A DNA stretch of 64,000 nt, taken from NCBI GenBank assembly GCA_037044905.1, contig JBAOKB010000054.1, forward strand, positions 434,001-498,000, given 5' to 3'. Under the pieces are notes generated by a model. It ran no database searches. It saw only the letters and a program-made list of their open reading frames with translations, and was not told where the DNA came from. How positions within the stretch are numbered: position 1 is the first letter of the stretch; every line of letters begins with the position of its first letter. The translations under genes and the position numbers were made by a program. Below are positions 33,601-43,423 of this stretch, in pieces. This stretch comes from Hortaea werneckii (Eukaryota > Ascomycota > Dothideomycetes > Mycosphaerellales > Teratosphaeriaceae).

Positions 33601-34233
33601 TGCCACAGTGGTCGTGACGTTCTTCTTGGATTGGCTCTTCCTTCGAATCTTCGGCTTAGACTGCACGGTCTCTGCGGCCTTCGTCTCCAGAACCTCGGCA
33701 TCAAATCCCGTGTCTTCGATCGTCTCGGCCAGCTTCTCCGGCGGTATTATGTTCGTGTCGTGTTCGATGACGGCTCGCTCAGATAACAGAGATATACTGA
33801 AACCCTTGATCCCTGCCACGTCCTTGAATGCCCCCTCTACTGCCGAAGTACACGCTCCGCAAGTCATGCCGCCAACATGCAAAGTCGTAGTATAGATCCC
33901 GGAATTCAGTATCTGTCCATCTGTTTCCTCCTGATCCTCATCTTCCATCTCGTCCGCATCGAACAGCGCTTCCTCAGGCTTATCCGAGCTCAAAACCTCC
34001 GCGTCAAAACCTCTGTCTTCCACAATCTCTTGTAGCTGCTGCGCGCTTATCTTCTGCGCATCGTGTGTGATGACGGCGCGCTCCATGACCAGACTCACTG
34101 ACACGCTGCCCACGCCGTCCACATCCTTGAAGCCAGCTTCGACGGATGAGGTACAGGACCCGCATGTCATGCCCTCCACTTTGAGCGTCGTCGTCGTCAT
34201 ATGCGCGCCGTGCGCTGCTCGTGAGGCCGCCAT
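30637..34233 (-). CDS. Copper-transporting P1B-type ATPase (Ccc2-like)
   Basis: A single intronless frame of 1198 residues. The N-terminus has three heavy-metal-associated domains with GMTCGSC or GMTCGAC metal sites, and a fourth HMA-like repeat (LKIYGLPSPESAADLQISL) that has lost the CxxC. The membrane and catalytic part shows the TGEA actuator motif, the CPC metal site (VFACPCALGLATPTAV), the phosphorylation loop DKTGTLTMGK, the HP motif of P1B pumps (SSEHPIAKAI), and GDGINDSPAL. Homologues load copper into the secretory pathway for cuproenzymes such as the iron-uptake ferroxidase, and also detoxify copper. A Golgi or late-secretory location is expected. The start at 34233 is the first ATG; a second at the MTTTTLKVEG position fits the first domain closely. 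Confidence 0.95.
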   Translation of the reverse strand: MAASRAAHGAHMTTTTLKVEGMTCGSCTSSVEAGFKDVDGVGSVSVSLVMERAVITHDAQKISAQQLQEIVEDRGFDAEVLSSDKPEEALFDADEMEDEDQEETDGQILNSGIYTTTLHVGGMTCGACTSAVEGAFKDVAGIKGFSISLLSERAVIEHDTNIIPPEKLAETIEDTGFDAEVLETKAAETVQSKPKIRRKSQSKKNVTTTVAIEGMTCGACTSAVEGGFNDLPGLVQFNISLLAERAVIVHDPEKLTTAQIVETIEDRGFDATIVSSQEEGVQSSHTNVTVQLKIYGLPSPESAADLQISLGNVPGILSTNINFSTTRASIVHAPSQLGLRRIVEKIEELGYNALVADADDNNAQLESLAKTKEIQEWHRAFKTSLSFAIPVFMISMFLPMFVPALDFGSWNAAGIWLGDVICLVLTIPVQFGIGKRFYVSAFRSIRHKSPTMDVLVVLGTSAAFFFSCAAMLVSIIVPPHSRPATTFDTSTMLITFILLGRFLENRAKGQTSKALSRLMSLAPSTATIYADPIAAAKAAESWTQQTEISEKSALSEKESEHQQDSSLGMTIEEKTVPTELIEVGDVVILKPGDKIPADGTVTRGESYVNESMVTGEAMPILKKPGSQLMAGTVNGAGRIDFRVTRAGRDTQLSQIVRLVQEAQTSRAPIQRMADVVAGYFVPIIITLGLVTFIGWMVLSHLLPDPPAVFTNNASGGRLMVCVKLCIAVIVFACPCALGLATPTAVMVGTGVGAEQGILVKGGAALETATKIKHIVLDKTGTLTMGKMSVSSAELAGSWNTGSEQRLLWWTIVGLAEGSSEHPIAKAIFLGAKERLGLAADGTLDGSVGDFQATVGKGLSANVEPNGQLEGRKRYEVVIGNTSLLRSRDIDVPMSPEDETQDLSRRNSRSVEAASAGPSQIKDTQSAGITTIHVAIDGTYAGSIGLADVLKPSARACIAALHSLDIETSLVTGDQPATAQHVASLVGIPAHNVYAGILPSGKQTIIEDLQSQNTIVAMVGDGINDSPALATADVGISLASGTDVAMEAADIVLMKPTQLMDIPASLHLSRTIFRRIKLNLLLSCIYNAVGLPIAMGFLLPWGITLPPLAAGAAMACSSVTVVVSSLLLKFWRRPGWMVEEEAGMEVRSEWSSRFGSSSKARGIWSRIGAVRDAWRGKRSRRAGEGERGAYVQLDSYEAV

Positions 34234-34929
34234 CTCGGAGGGTTGTTCGTCTAGGATACTCTTGTAATGTGCTTGGTCCTCCGCACCTGATCAACCGCTT
34301 CCAGTACCGTGGGCGATATAAGTCGTAGTCCGAATATCCCTCTAATCTCCTGAAGACCGCGCGTCTTGATGTTATTCTCGCTGTCGGGTGCGATGCGATG
34401 GGTATCAGCAATCAACAGGACAACGCGCCACGTTGTACACGCCACATAGGGAACAGATGTCGCGATGTGCTCAGTCAATAGCGTAATGAATTTCGAAAGA
34501 AGCCAGCAGTAAGAAAGAAGGGGTGTCGCGTATGGTGTATGAAAATTAATAGGAGTATTACATCGTATATCGCTGACAAAAGCCGCATGGGTTTGCGGGA
34601 GAAGTGTCACAACCGGCTGTTCGGAACCTCAAGGGACACGAGCGAGGCGAGGGTCCCCGGGTCCCCTATTCTTGGAACGCCACCGGATCGGGGCGAGCCG
34701 TGAAACGTGGAAAGAGATATATTCACTACAAAGACAAACTGTAGCCAAGAATACATGTTTCTGGCTCGAATATTGTCACTTATGGCTCATGTATTTTTTG
34801 TGCCAAGAAATCACTGCGACCACTCAAGTCGGGCACAATGCTTCTACACTAATAGAAACTTCACTGCTGGATGTACGATGATACCACATTTCCTCTTGAT
34901 TTCATACTCCCCATCCCCTCATCCCTCTT
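34234..34929. other. Spacer between the TBP-like gene and the copper ATPase
   Basis: Both flanking genes are on the minus strand, so this holds the ATPase promoter and the TBP-like 3' UTR. No further gene is seen. Confidence 0.5.
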
Positions 34930-35565
34930 CTACTCCCCCTCACTCATCCGAAACTGCAACAAAAGCGGCCACACCTTCCCCAACGCCTCCCGCATATCCT
35001 CCTCCTTCTTCGCCCCAAGAAAGACCAGCTTCCCCTTGGCAAAAATCAACATCACCATCTTCGGCTCCGCCAGACTGAACACCATCCCGGGAAACAACTC
35101 CGGCTCGTACTTCGCATACAGCGCACACTTCCTCTGCAACCCTTCTAGCCGGATCAACATCTTCGTGTCCGCATTCCCGACCATATTCTGCACCGTGAAG
35201 TCCGTGAGCCTGACCCCCGCGAACCCCGTCTTCTGCAGGATCCGGGCGAATTTGCGGCCTGCGAGCCGGGCGTCGTCGACGCTTCGGCATCCGAGGACTT
35301 GGAGTTTGCCTTTGGCGAAGATGAGCCCGGTCGCTTTGGGTTCTCGGATCCGCATTATGACGGCGGGGAAGCGTTTCGGGTTGTAGAGGCTGTTGCGGCA
35401 GTGCATGGCGACGGTTTTGAGGTCGATGAGGCAGTTGACGTCCATGCCGGCTACGACGTTGGAGACCGTGGGACCCGTGCCGGTGAAAGGGGGGATGTTG
35501 GGGTTGGTGAGGTTGGAAGGGTCGCCTTCGAAGCGGGCTTGGAAGGAGGGTTTGCGTTTGCCCAT
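34930..35565 (-). CDS. Diverged TATA-binding protein paralogue (TBP-like factor)
   Basis: An intronless frame of 211 residues with the two TBP pseudo-repeats, preceded by only about 30 residues. The saddle is recognisable: DLKTVAMHCRNSLYNPKRF, AVIMRIREPKATGLIFAKGK, RKFARILQKTGF, TDFTVQNMVG, then YEPELFPGMVF and MLIFAKGKLVFLGAKKEED. All four DNA-intercalating Phe positions of TBP (KRF, LIF, ELF, LIF) are kept, as is the YEPELFPG surface that contacts TFIIB. Many positions that are nearly invariant in ordinary fungal TBP differ, and the end (LLLQFRMSEGE) is unusual. Ordinary TBP is one of the most conserved eukaryotic proteins, so this is more likely a second TBP than the general factor. It would act at nuclear promoters. 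Confidence 0.85.
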   Translation of the reverse strand: MGKRKPSFQARFEGDPSNLTNPNIPPFTGTGPTVSNVVAGMDVNCLIDLKTVAMHCRNSLYNPKRFPAVIMRIREPKATGLIFAKGKLQVLGCRSVDDARLAGRKFARILQKTGFAGVRLTDFTVQNMVGNADTKMLIRLEGLQRKCALYAKYEPELFPGMVFSLAEPKMVMLIFAKGKLVFLGAKKEEDMREALGKVWPLLLQFRMSEGE

Positions 35566-36586
35566 TTCTGTTTCCTTTTCTTCCCCTTTTTCTTCTTATC
35601 TCGAAGCCAGTTTGCAATGGAATAGATTTGTGGAACTTGCTAGGAAACCTCGATAGCTTAATCTGAAATGTGCACTTACGCTTGAAGACCGTCGTCTGTT
35701 CCAGCAGACTGTATTACTTGCGAACAAAGTCCGATGAAATATGCTGACCACAGGAAAGGAGAAGTTACCACTCGAAAAGAAAATGCCAACGAACTCACCG
35801 GGTATCAAGTCAAAAGAAGAACAGAATGTCTAGGACAGACGGGCGTTAGTGATGTTGTAAAGGGAAGAAGGACGGGAGCGAGCCCCATTATCATAGTCCA
35901 GGATCCTCAGAAGACCTCGAACAAGTCCTTTGTCCATCCGAGAAGTCGACTCTCTTTGTGATAGGATCTCAATGTATGCTATTTTCGTCCCAATGTCCAT
36001 TTCGAAGCTCACCTTGCGATATTGAAGGTTCCATTGTTTAGTCTTTGTTCTACGCGAAGTGCCCCCCCGAGTACAAGGCGCATCGTTGTTGGTGATTTTG
36101 GCACGGAACGGATAGCTGGTCCATTGCTGATGGAGTTTCACAAAGGCGGGCTGAGCACGATGGAGACTGCACGACGGAGTCGTAGTTGGAACGCGCGAGG
36201 TAGAGGGGTGCTGGGTATGCATAGGCCACCGAAAAGTCATTCGGAGCTTTCTTTGTCTTATGGACGGCCGATGAAGTTTCGTACGCAATGAATCTTCGCA
36301 AATAATATTTCATCCATATTGTAGTTCTGGCTCTCGTGAAGGTAAGACTCAAGCCCCGCTTCGGTGGGAAAGGAGGGCATTGATCGCCGTCTCGAACACC
36401 GTCTGTGATCACATTAAAGACAGCTCCTCGTGTTGTAAAGAACATGATCGCTTCAAGAGCTCTACTTAGCTCGATTCTTGAATACATACGAAGCCGCCCT
36501 CATTCCCCAAACGCCCTCGCTAAAGATTCTACTATTCAACAAGAAATTCTAAGAACAAAAAAACTCAAAACTTCGAAAATCAAAAA
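35566..36586. other. Intergenic region, no supported gene
   Basis: About 1 kb between the TBP-like start and the 3' end of the metallo-beta-lactamase-like gene. The short frames on both strands do not resemble known proteins. Confidence 0.5.
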
Positions 36587-37843
36587 TCAAACAAGAACTT
36601 TCGACTCCCCATTCTGCAAATCCACCCAATTGACCCCCTCAAAACTCTCCACCGTCTGATCCAAATCCCCGCTTCTCTGCGTCTGCCTCGTAGACCCTGT
36701 CCTCCCTTCTTTCCGCTTCCGTCTCCGCTCCTCCTCAAGCGCATCCCCCAACGTCAAGCTCTCCCGCTGTAAAAACCACGCCACGAGTCCGCCGCCCCGC
36801 TTCACTCCATCGTGCGTCCCGATCCAGTACTTGGCGTTCAGGATCCGTTGCGCTTTGAGGCCGTTGTGGGCGCCGAGGTTGGATTGTAGCGCTGTTCGGC
36901 CTGTGGCTGTGCTGACTCGTACGTTGTGTAGGCCGTGCAGGAATGCGACGGTGTGGATGGGTGGCGAGGCGGTTGGGATTAGGGTTAGGTCTCCGGAGGA
37001 AATGCCGTGGGGAGTGTAGATTATAGCTTCCGCGCTTTCTTCGTCTTCGTTGGGTGCGATGGGGGCGTGGTGTCTTTGACGGGTGGAGGGAGTGCTGGGA
37101 GTGGTGGTAGGGAGAGGTGTTGGTTTGTGAAGTTGGTGGGACTGGTAGTTGGCGTGTTGGTTGTTGAAGGCGATCATGAGTGCTGAGTGGTAGTTGAGCA
37201 CGTCGTCTGTTTGTAAGAGGCGCGATATGCCTATCCAGTCTGGCAAGGGTGGCACACTGGAACTCCTCCAATCCGTCTCGCCTTCTGTTCCGAAGTTGTT
37301 GATTGTGATGACCGTCCGGAAGTGGTGCCAACTCTGGATCAGCTTGGCCGCTTCGTGGATGGCGAAGACTGGTACGTCTGGATGCACTTCGAGTAGTGTT
37401 TCCTTATGGCAGTGGTCGGTGAACTCATGGCTTACCGCCACGGCATCTATGAACGTCTCATCGGAACCGCTCTCAGCCTCGATCGCCGCATTGGTCTTTC
37501 GCCCTTGGCCTAATCGCAAGCCTGAAGCTAGAATCTCCATCTCCCGGGCGAGTTCCTCGAGCTGGGCAATGCTGCCCACCGCGCTCTTCTCGACGTGCCA
37601 TTGCTGCGAGAACCAGCTCGCGAGGTCGCTCTGTCCACCTCGCAGCCACGGATCAAGGAGGATGTTGAAGTAGAAGCGGGCGCCATTCCGCACGGCGCTG
37701 TGTGGGCGCGGAATCTGAAGGAGCCATGAGGTGTCGGCGTTGAGGTGGTGGAGCAGCGGGCGGCGGATGGCTAGGGCGGACTGGACGGCGTGGCGGAGAT
37801 CGTGGTGAAGTTGGGCGGAGACTTCATCGGATGCCGCCTGCAT
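36587..37843 (-). CDS. Metallo-beta-lactamase-fold-like protein
   Basis: A single frame of 418 residues. The N-terminal part matches a fungal group of MBL-fold proteins: LNADTSWLLQIPRP (first strands), GARFYFNILLDPWLRGGQSD, and SHEFTDHCHKETLLEVHPDV, which has the spacing of an HxHxDH-type metal loop with the first two ligands altered to Ser-His and Glu. HEAAKLIQSWHHFRTV and the later HTVAFLHGLHNVR supply further His residues. The middle carries a Pro/Thr-rich linker and the C-terminus is basic (EEERRRKRKEGR). A hydrolase function is possible but the metal site is atypical, so activity is uncertain. No signal peptide is visible. Confidence 0.65.
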   Translation of the reverse strand: MQAASDEVSAQLHHDLRHAVQSALAIRRPLLHHLNADTSWLLQIPRPHSAVRNGARFYFNILLDPWLRGGQSDLASWFSQQWHVEKSAVGSIAQLEELAREMEILASGLRLGQGRKTNAAIEAESGSDETFIDAVAVSHEFTDHCHKETLLEVHPDVPVFAIHEAAKLIQSWHHFRTVITINNFGTEGETDWRSSSVPPLPDWIGISRLLQTDDVLNYHSALMIAFNNQHANYQSHQLHKPTPLPTTTPSTPSTRQRHHAPIAPNEDEESAEAIIYTPHGISSGDLTLIPTASPPIHTVAFLHGLHNVRVSTATGRTALQSNLGAHNGLKAQRILNAKYWIGTHDGVKRGGGLVAWFLQRESLTLGDALEEERRRKRKEGRTGSTRQTQRSGDLDQTVESFEGVNWVDLQNGESKVLV

Positions 37844-38444
37844 GTTCTACATGGAGTGGTAGGTATTGGGCCATCATAGAGAGAGGAATAATTGGCCTTG
37901 TCACGCGATGGACTTCCTTTGCGAGAAGGCGGCGCGACGCCACACACCCGGCCGAAGCTGGAGATCATCGCCACCTGCATGACGATCGAGATACAGGGTC
38001 CACGTGATTCGCATGCGCCTGCCGTGTTGATACCTAGGTAGGTAGGGTTGTGGCGGTGCAGACAATCAACTTCACTCTCATCGCCATTATTACCTTGACA
38101 TCTTACCATACTTGACCAATCTCCACACATGACCGTATAATCTGCACTACGAGCATTACATGTGCCTGTGCATCCATACTCCTAAACCTCGGCACAAACA
38201 TCACCACTTCTTCCACTGGCCTAACTTCACCTACGCTCACGATCATCAAATCAACCCTAGGCGCATTCATAGCACCTTCAGTCTCAAGGATCCAAGTCGT
38301 CCCGGGCTTGCACGTAGAAGACACACTGTTCAACATCCTCCTACCACATCTCCCGTTCCTAGGAAGGCCAAGAGAAGCAGACACAGCTTCAAGACCAACA
38401 AATCTGCTCCCGCCACCGTTGTTCCACTGACACCATCGAATGAT
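37844..38444. other. Divergent upstream region of the MBL-like and SPRY genes
   Basis: 601 bp between divergent starts. The SPRY frame stays open upstream to 38160, which would add 95 residues of His- and basic-rich sequence; I treat this as leader. Confidence 0.45.
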
Positions 38445-39746
38445 ATGGGTGACCAATACGCACCTCCCCCTGGGGCTCCGCCAGGCTACCGCCCACGACA
38501 GACAGGTTCAGAAAGCCAGGCTGCAAGCCAACATCATGTTCAATGGACAGGAAGACCAGGAACAGATCCAAGCCGTGAGCTAGGTCCTAGTAATCCTTAT
38601 CGCAATGCTCACATGAACCCTCCTCAGGCCCCGCATCAATCTGATGCGCCACCCGCGTACCAACCACCGCCGGGTCCTCCACCTCAATGGCAGGGCGACA
38701 AGAAACAATCCATGTCAGACTCGGACTTTGCGCCTCCTCCAAGGCCCCCTCCCGGCCGACCCCAGGGTGACGAACAATTTGCCCCTCCTCCTGGACCTCC
38801 CCCTGGACGCTCGCAAGGTGACGACCAGTACGCTCCTCCTCCCGGCCCACCGCCTTCTCAGAAACCCGCGGAGGAAGAACCACCTCCATACGACCCCTGG
38901 ATGGCAGTCCCGGACAGTTCATTCCTCCCACCCCCACCCTCCATGTTCGAAGAGCGCAGTCCAACCGCCAACGCCACCTACTCAGACGCAGCCAGAGCCC
39001 ACGCCTGGTGTCGACAAAACCCGCTCTGGCGACCTCAAAGACTCCCCCAACAGACCCTCCACCGCATCCGAACAGGCGACATCCGCCTCACCGTCCCTCC
39101 AGGAACAAACACCATCCACCTCTACCAACCCGGTCCCGGTCGCACATCTATCCGCTCCAACTCCAAATGCACCGATACGATCTTACTCTCCGATATCCCC
39201 ATCTACTCCCCGCTCCAGTCCCTCCCCCAACAACAAGCCCCGCACACAGTATACTTCGAGCTCAAAGTCTCCTCCATGGGCGCCATCGACCCCCGCTCCG
39301 GCGAATCTGATGCCGGGATCGCCATTGGCCTCCTCGCTCCTCCCTACCCTTCCTGGCGGCTCCCCGGCTGGCATCGCGGCAGTCTAGGCGTCCATGGTGA
39401 CGACGGTAGACGGTACGTCGATAATTCTTATGGAGGTAGGGACTTCACTTCTGCGTTCCGGAAAGGTGATGTGGTGGGAATCGGTCTGAAGATTTTCCCT
39501 CTACCGCCTCAGCAGCGGGGAGCGAAGGGTGTCAAGGGGACAGTGGAGGTTTTCTTCACAAGGAATGGGAGGTTGGATGGGACGGGCAAGGGCTGGAATC
39601 TGCATGAGGAACGGGATCAGGAGGAGGATACGGGGGATGTGAGGGGGTTGGAGGGGAATCATGATATTCTGGCTGCGGTCGGGGTTTTTGGAAAGGTTGA
39701 GTTGGAGGTTAGGTGTCGGAGGGAGGAGTGGGCGTATAAGCTTTGA
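38445..39746 (+). CDS. SPRY-domain protein with PPxY motifs (Ssh4/Ear1-like)
   Basis: A 433-residue frame from MGDQYAPPPG. The N-terminal 190 residues are Pro-rich with three near-tandem repeats and PPxY-type motifs (PPAY, PPPY) of the kind bound by WW domains of Rsp5/Nedd4 ubiquitin ligases. A SPRY domain follows: VYFELKVSSMGAIDPRSGES, IAIGLLAPPYPSWRLPGWHR, SLGVHGDDGRRY, FRKGDVVGIGL and VEVFFTRNGRL. Yeast Ssh4 and Ear1 combine a SPRY domain and PPxY motifs to send cargo for ubiquitin-dependent vacuolar sorting. Those have a membrane anchor; none is visible here, so a soluble adaptor is likely. The upstream frame is open to 38160 and an N-terminal extension is possible. Confidence 0.8.
   Translation: MGDQYAPPPGAPPGYRPRQTGSESQAASQHHVQWTGRPGTDPSRELGPSNPYRNAHMNPPQAPHQSDAPPAYQPPPGPPPQWQGDKKQSMSDSDFAPPPRPPPGRPQGDEQFAPPPGPPPGRSQGDDQYAPPPGPPPSQKPAEEEPPPYDPWMAVPDSSFLPPPPSMFEERSPTANATYSDAARAHAWCRQNPLWRPQRLPQQTLHRIRTGDIRLTVPPGTNTIHLYQPGPGRTSIRSNSKCTDTILLSDIPIYSPLQSLPQQQAPHTVYFELKVSSMGAIDPRSGESDAGIAIGLLAPPYPSWRLPGWHRGSLGVHGDDGRRYVDNSYGGRDFTSAFRKGDVVGIGLKIFPLPPQQRGAKGVKGTVEVFFTRNGRLDGTGKGWNLHEERDQEEDTGDVRGLEGNHDILAAVGVFGKVELEVRCRREEWAYKL
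38727..38880 (+). repeat. Near-tandem Pro-rich coding repeats
   Basis: Three copies of a roughly 17-residue unit inside the SPRY gene read DFAPPPRPPPGRPQGDE, QFAPPPGPPPGRSQGDD and QYAPPPGPPPSQKP. Nucleotide copies are also similar, suggesting recent expansion. Confidence 0.75.
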
Positions 39747-40143
39747 TTTTGAAAGAGGTTGTGAGAAGTCACTTTCGGTGGCTTGAAAGTAACTTTTGGT
39801 GTGGCTGCCGAGACGAATTTCCCTAATCCCTTCAGACGAGCAGTCGTTCTACGGGTCAGATCAAAGTGAGTATCGATCATGAATACATTTCTTCCCCTCA
39901 ATGACGTGGGATGCTCACCATAGCGCTCCTGACTATGTGATTCTCGTTCTGTCTCTATCTTCCTACACCCGTCTCCGGATGCAGGCCTTCCTGCTTAATT
40001 TTGAACTGGACGTGGATAGCTACATCTCACCATTACCCACGCTGAACATGAGACGACATTGAAAAACCCCCATCGTTCAAACTTGAAAAGATCAGAGTGC
40101 GGACGGGACGCAGAGTCCCTCTTAACAAGTCCTCCTATCTAGC
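39747..40143. other. Spacer between convergent SPRY and GH31 genes
   Basis: Nothing beyond the two 3' UTRs is apparent. Confidence 0.5.
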
Positions 40144-42493
40144 TCACTCAACCGTTATCTTCGTCCCATTCTCCTCCCTAACAAACTCAAGGAACGGCTC
40201 AAGCTCCGGCGTCTCCACACCATCAACGATGAACACTGCCGGTTGACCATACGGCGCCGAGACCGTGACGTCCTGTCCGCCAATATACACCTCTCCGCTC
40301 CAGACATGCGTGAACGTCCCATTCCCTGGCAAGTAAACGGACACTTCGAACGTCTCTGGGTCGAGCACCGGTGCCACGTACAGATCCGGTCCGAGGTAGT
40401 AGCTCTGATAGCTGATCTCCCTCGCGCGGGCGTCGCCCGTGTGGTACATGACCGGCGGTCGGAGCAACGGCCAACCTTTAGCCCTGCATTCGTTGTCGAG
40501 CACGCTTCGACGATACGCTGCTAGCGAGACGAACATCCGCGCATTGTAGGCGTAGTACCCGTACGTAGAGGTATTGGAATAAAATTGCGCGTTGACTTCG
40601 GGGATATTCCCCTCATGGGAACGGAACACAGGACTCGAGACGGCAGCCAATTCCCCCCATCTCCCCAGCAGCTCCGCCGACCGCGTGACGTTGTACCCCT
40701 GGTACGTCAACGTGTCCGTGTACCCGCCCACGTCCGAGTGCTGCTGCGCGTACCCGCTGAACCCCATGTGGCCCATGATCGTCACCACGCTCTTGATCCC
40801 GTCGTTGGCGCCCCAGTTCAGGTTCTGGTCCCCGACCCAGAACAGGTTCATGTACCGGTTCGCTCCCGTGTTGGCCGAGCGGTGGAAAATTAGCGCTTCG
40901 TCTTCCAGCCCGAATTCTTCGATCACGGACCGTTGGAATTCTGCCCACAGTAACGGGTACTTGTTGTGGAAGAAGAAGGCGTCCGAGACCATGTTCTGCA
41001 GGCTCGTGTCGCTTGTTACGGGCGTGTATTCGCCGAAGTCGCTCATGTAGCCCGAGATGTTGGCGTTCCAGACTTGAGTCCGCAGGACGTCTTTGAACCA
41101 TTCTCGGAGGTCTGGGTTGGTTATGTCGATGATCCCGGCCTGTCATCAATTATCAGTAGGAGATAAGTGCGGACGAGTGATTTTTTCTGCTTACCTCGAG
41201 ACCTGGACCACTAGAGATGACGGCCGGTGAGTCCGTAGTAGTATTCTGCACAAAGTATCCGAGCTCTGTCGCTTCGTTGTACAGATTCCGTCGATACCCG
41301 TCTTCCTTGGTGGACACGTTTGTCAAGAAGACGTTCATGTACGAAAGAGTCCGCACGTTGTACTGCGAGCGCAAGTCCTGAACGAACTCATTCCACTCGG
41401 GATACAATACCTCATCGTTCTCCCAATTCCACCAGAGCCGGGAAATGTTCAGATATGGTCCAGCTTGCGTGTGCGTGCCTTCCCAATCTTGCAACCACAC
41501 TCCGGCGATTGGACAGCTGATGTTGAGCCCTTCTTGCATGATTCGGTTTACCTTTGCCTGCCCGCCCTGAATGCCGAGAATGGCTCCATTGTCAACCCAG
41601 CTTGGCAAAGCAGGCATTCTTCCAGTTGCCTCCGTTAGTCTCTCCACCGCTTCGAACATGTCCTTGCCTTTGGCGATGGCACCGTCTACGCTGAGACTGT
41701 CATATCGCATAGTGATTTCATCCGGCTTGGTAAAGTCAAAGTTGGCGTACGCCGAACTCTTCTCCGAGAGATAGAAGACGTTGCCTTCGGTTGTGATGTA
41801 CGAGGGAATGGCAGTATACGTCGTGAACTCATTGCCACCCGCAAAGCTGCCGTTGGCGTTTTCGATCGAAGTGATCGGTTCATCACCTCTGCCAACACCT
41901 TGCTCGCGCGTGAAGACAGGCACACTTTGGTTCTTCAACGAGGCAAATGAGGCTTGTCCGCCAAGACCGTAGATGTCCTCGCTGGCTTGCGAGGAATAGC
42001 TGAAGTAGAGCTTCTTTAATGGCTCACCCATGGCCCTTTGAGAGACGTCAATGTAGAAGGCAACGTGCTCTGGAAGGTTACTGGGCACCCAGAGCGTGAG
42101 CGAGTATGGGGTCGAGGTGTCGCCGCATTCTAGTAGCTGGCCGCTGACCTCTACGGCTTCCCCAGTGGTAGAGAGGTTCCAAGGCACATGTTGTACAGCC
42201 TCAACTGATTGATCTGCGCAGAGATCGTAGTCGACTTCGGTAATGTTGAAGGCGCCATTGGAGCCCGAGACGGAGTCATTGCCAGCACTGGCGCTGATGA
42301 AAGGAGTGATCGCGCTCCAGATGTCTTGATTGCCTTGAGTGATTTCTATACTGTTTCCAGTCCATGCAAGTGCGAAGCCATTTCCTAAATCAAGCTGGGA
42401 GTCCTCAGCAGTCGAGTGTATCGGTGAACCTGCGGCTAGCAAGGGCAAGCCCAAGCCTCCAAGAGCGAGACATAAAGAAGAAGGAAGGCCCAT
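40144..42493 (-). CDS. Secreted GH31 glycosidase, sulfoquinovosidase-like
   Basis: Exons 41195-42493 and 40144-41139 give 764 residues; the 55-nt intron joins GPGLE to AGIIDITNP in frame. A signal peptide is clear (hydrophobic core LCLALGGLGLPLLAAGSP), and there are many N-glycosylation sites. The catalytic domain follows the bacterial YihQ branch of GH31 closely: nucleophile Asp in SGYMSDFGEYTP (about residue 467) and acid/base Asp in FWVGDQNLNWG (about 537). Residues that hold the sulfonate of sulfoquinovose in YihQ have matches: Gln in WLQDWEG, Arg and Trp in SRLWWNW, and Tyr in QHSDVGGYTD. The likely reaction is release of sulfoquinovose from plant sulfolipid headgroups outside the cell. 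Substrate is inferred from motifs; another alpha-glycoside remains possible. Confidence 0.85.
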
Positions 42494-43400
42494 ATTAAAG
42501 CAGCATAGATGAAAGCGTTAATTGCAAAAAGCCGCCATCAGACGGAATACAGACCTGTTTTAAACCTCTGCCATTGCAAACGTCTAGCGCGATGGATCAT
42601 GCATGACGGCATTTTTCTTCACGTCGGCGACTGACACTACGGGTAAAGAAAGAAGCGAGCATACGGTTGCAGTAGTTGGCCGATGATGGAAGAGGTCAAA
42701 GTCTTCTTGCGAACCCCACTGCACTTTCCCATGGAGAGAAGTTCACCTCCCAGATGCGAGTCACCCTGCCCCACTTCCCTCCACAGCAGAAGCGAACTCG
42801 AATCGGCTGGGGGAGGCGTTGGAGTTTGCAATAGGCAATGATCTTCGGCCTCGGGTAGGGTGCAACTCTCCACCGGGCTCACAGAGGTGCGGAGCAGGAA
42901 GACAGCGGGCTCATGCGAGTCAGGCAGCGTGCCTACCCGATGAGTAAATGCACAAAGAGAAATTTACCGTCCAGAACCAGAATCCAATACTAGACTTTTA
43001 TAATAATTTGCCCTTCGTCGTGTGGAAGTGTGTGAGCTGGAAGATTTTTTGAAGTGTTTGGATTGACACCGCAATCGCACCAATGCGACCACCTTGAACG
43101 CTCCAGGTTGCTCCGTAACTCCCGCCGAGACGCAGAGTAGGATGTGCTGTAGCACTACTTCGCCGTTCTCTTTGCTGGACACGGTTCGCCACCTCTTGGC
43201 AGCAATTGCTCCGCGGGCTGGCTATGTCGTTAGGGGGCTAACTAATCTGCTAGCGCCAAGAAAGTGTTGGCGGTGTCCCACAAGCCGGCACTCAATTCAC
43301 CGGTGAGATTTGCAAATATATACAATATTGAACAGCTAATGTTCTTCATGTCGTTTCAGACAAGCGACAATTGCCTTTCGGCATTGCCCGCTTTGACGTG
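42494..43400. other. Region between the secreted GH31 and the tRNA-Tyr gene
   Basis: It holds the GH31 promoter and the 5' flank of the tRNA gene. No coding frame can be supported. Confidence 0.5.
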
Positions 43401-43407
43401 CTCTCCT

Positions 43408-43419
43408 TAGCTCAGCTGG
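43408..43419 (+). promoter_or_regulatory. Pol III A box of tRNA-Tyr
   Basis: TAGCTCAGCTGG matches the TRGYNNARNNG consensus and lies wholly in the first tRNA exon, upstream of the D-arm insertion. Confidence 0.85.
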
Positions 43420-43423
43420 AAGA

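Noticed and set aside
38160..38444. 95-codon N-terminal extension of the SPRY protein
   Set aside because: Composition is unlike the rest of the protein, and MGDQYAPPPG is a natural start; kept only as a possibility.
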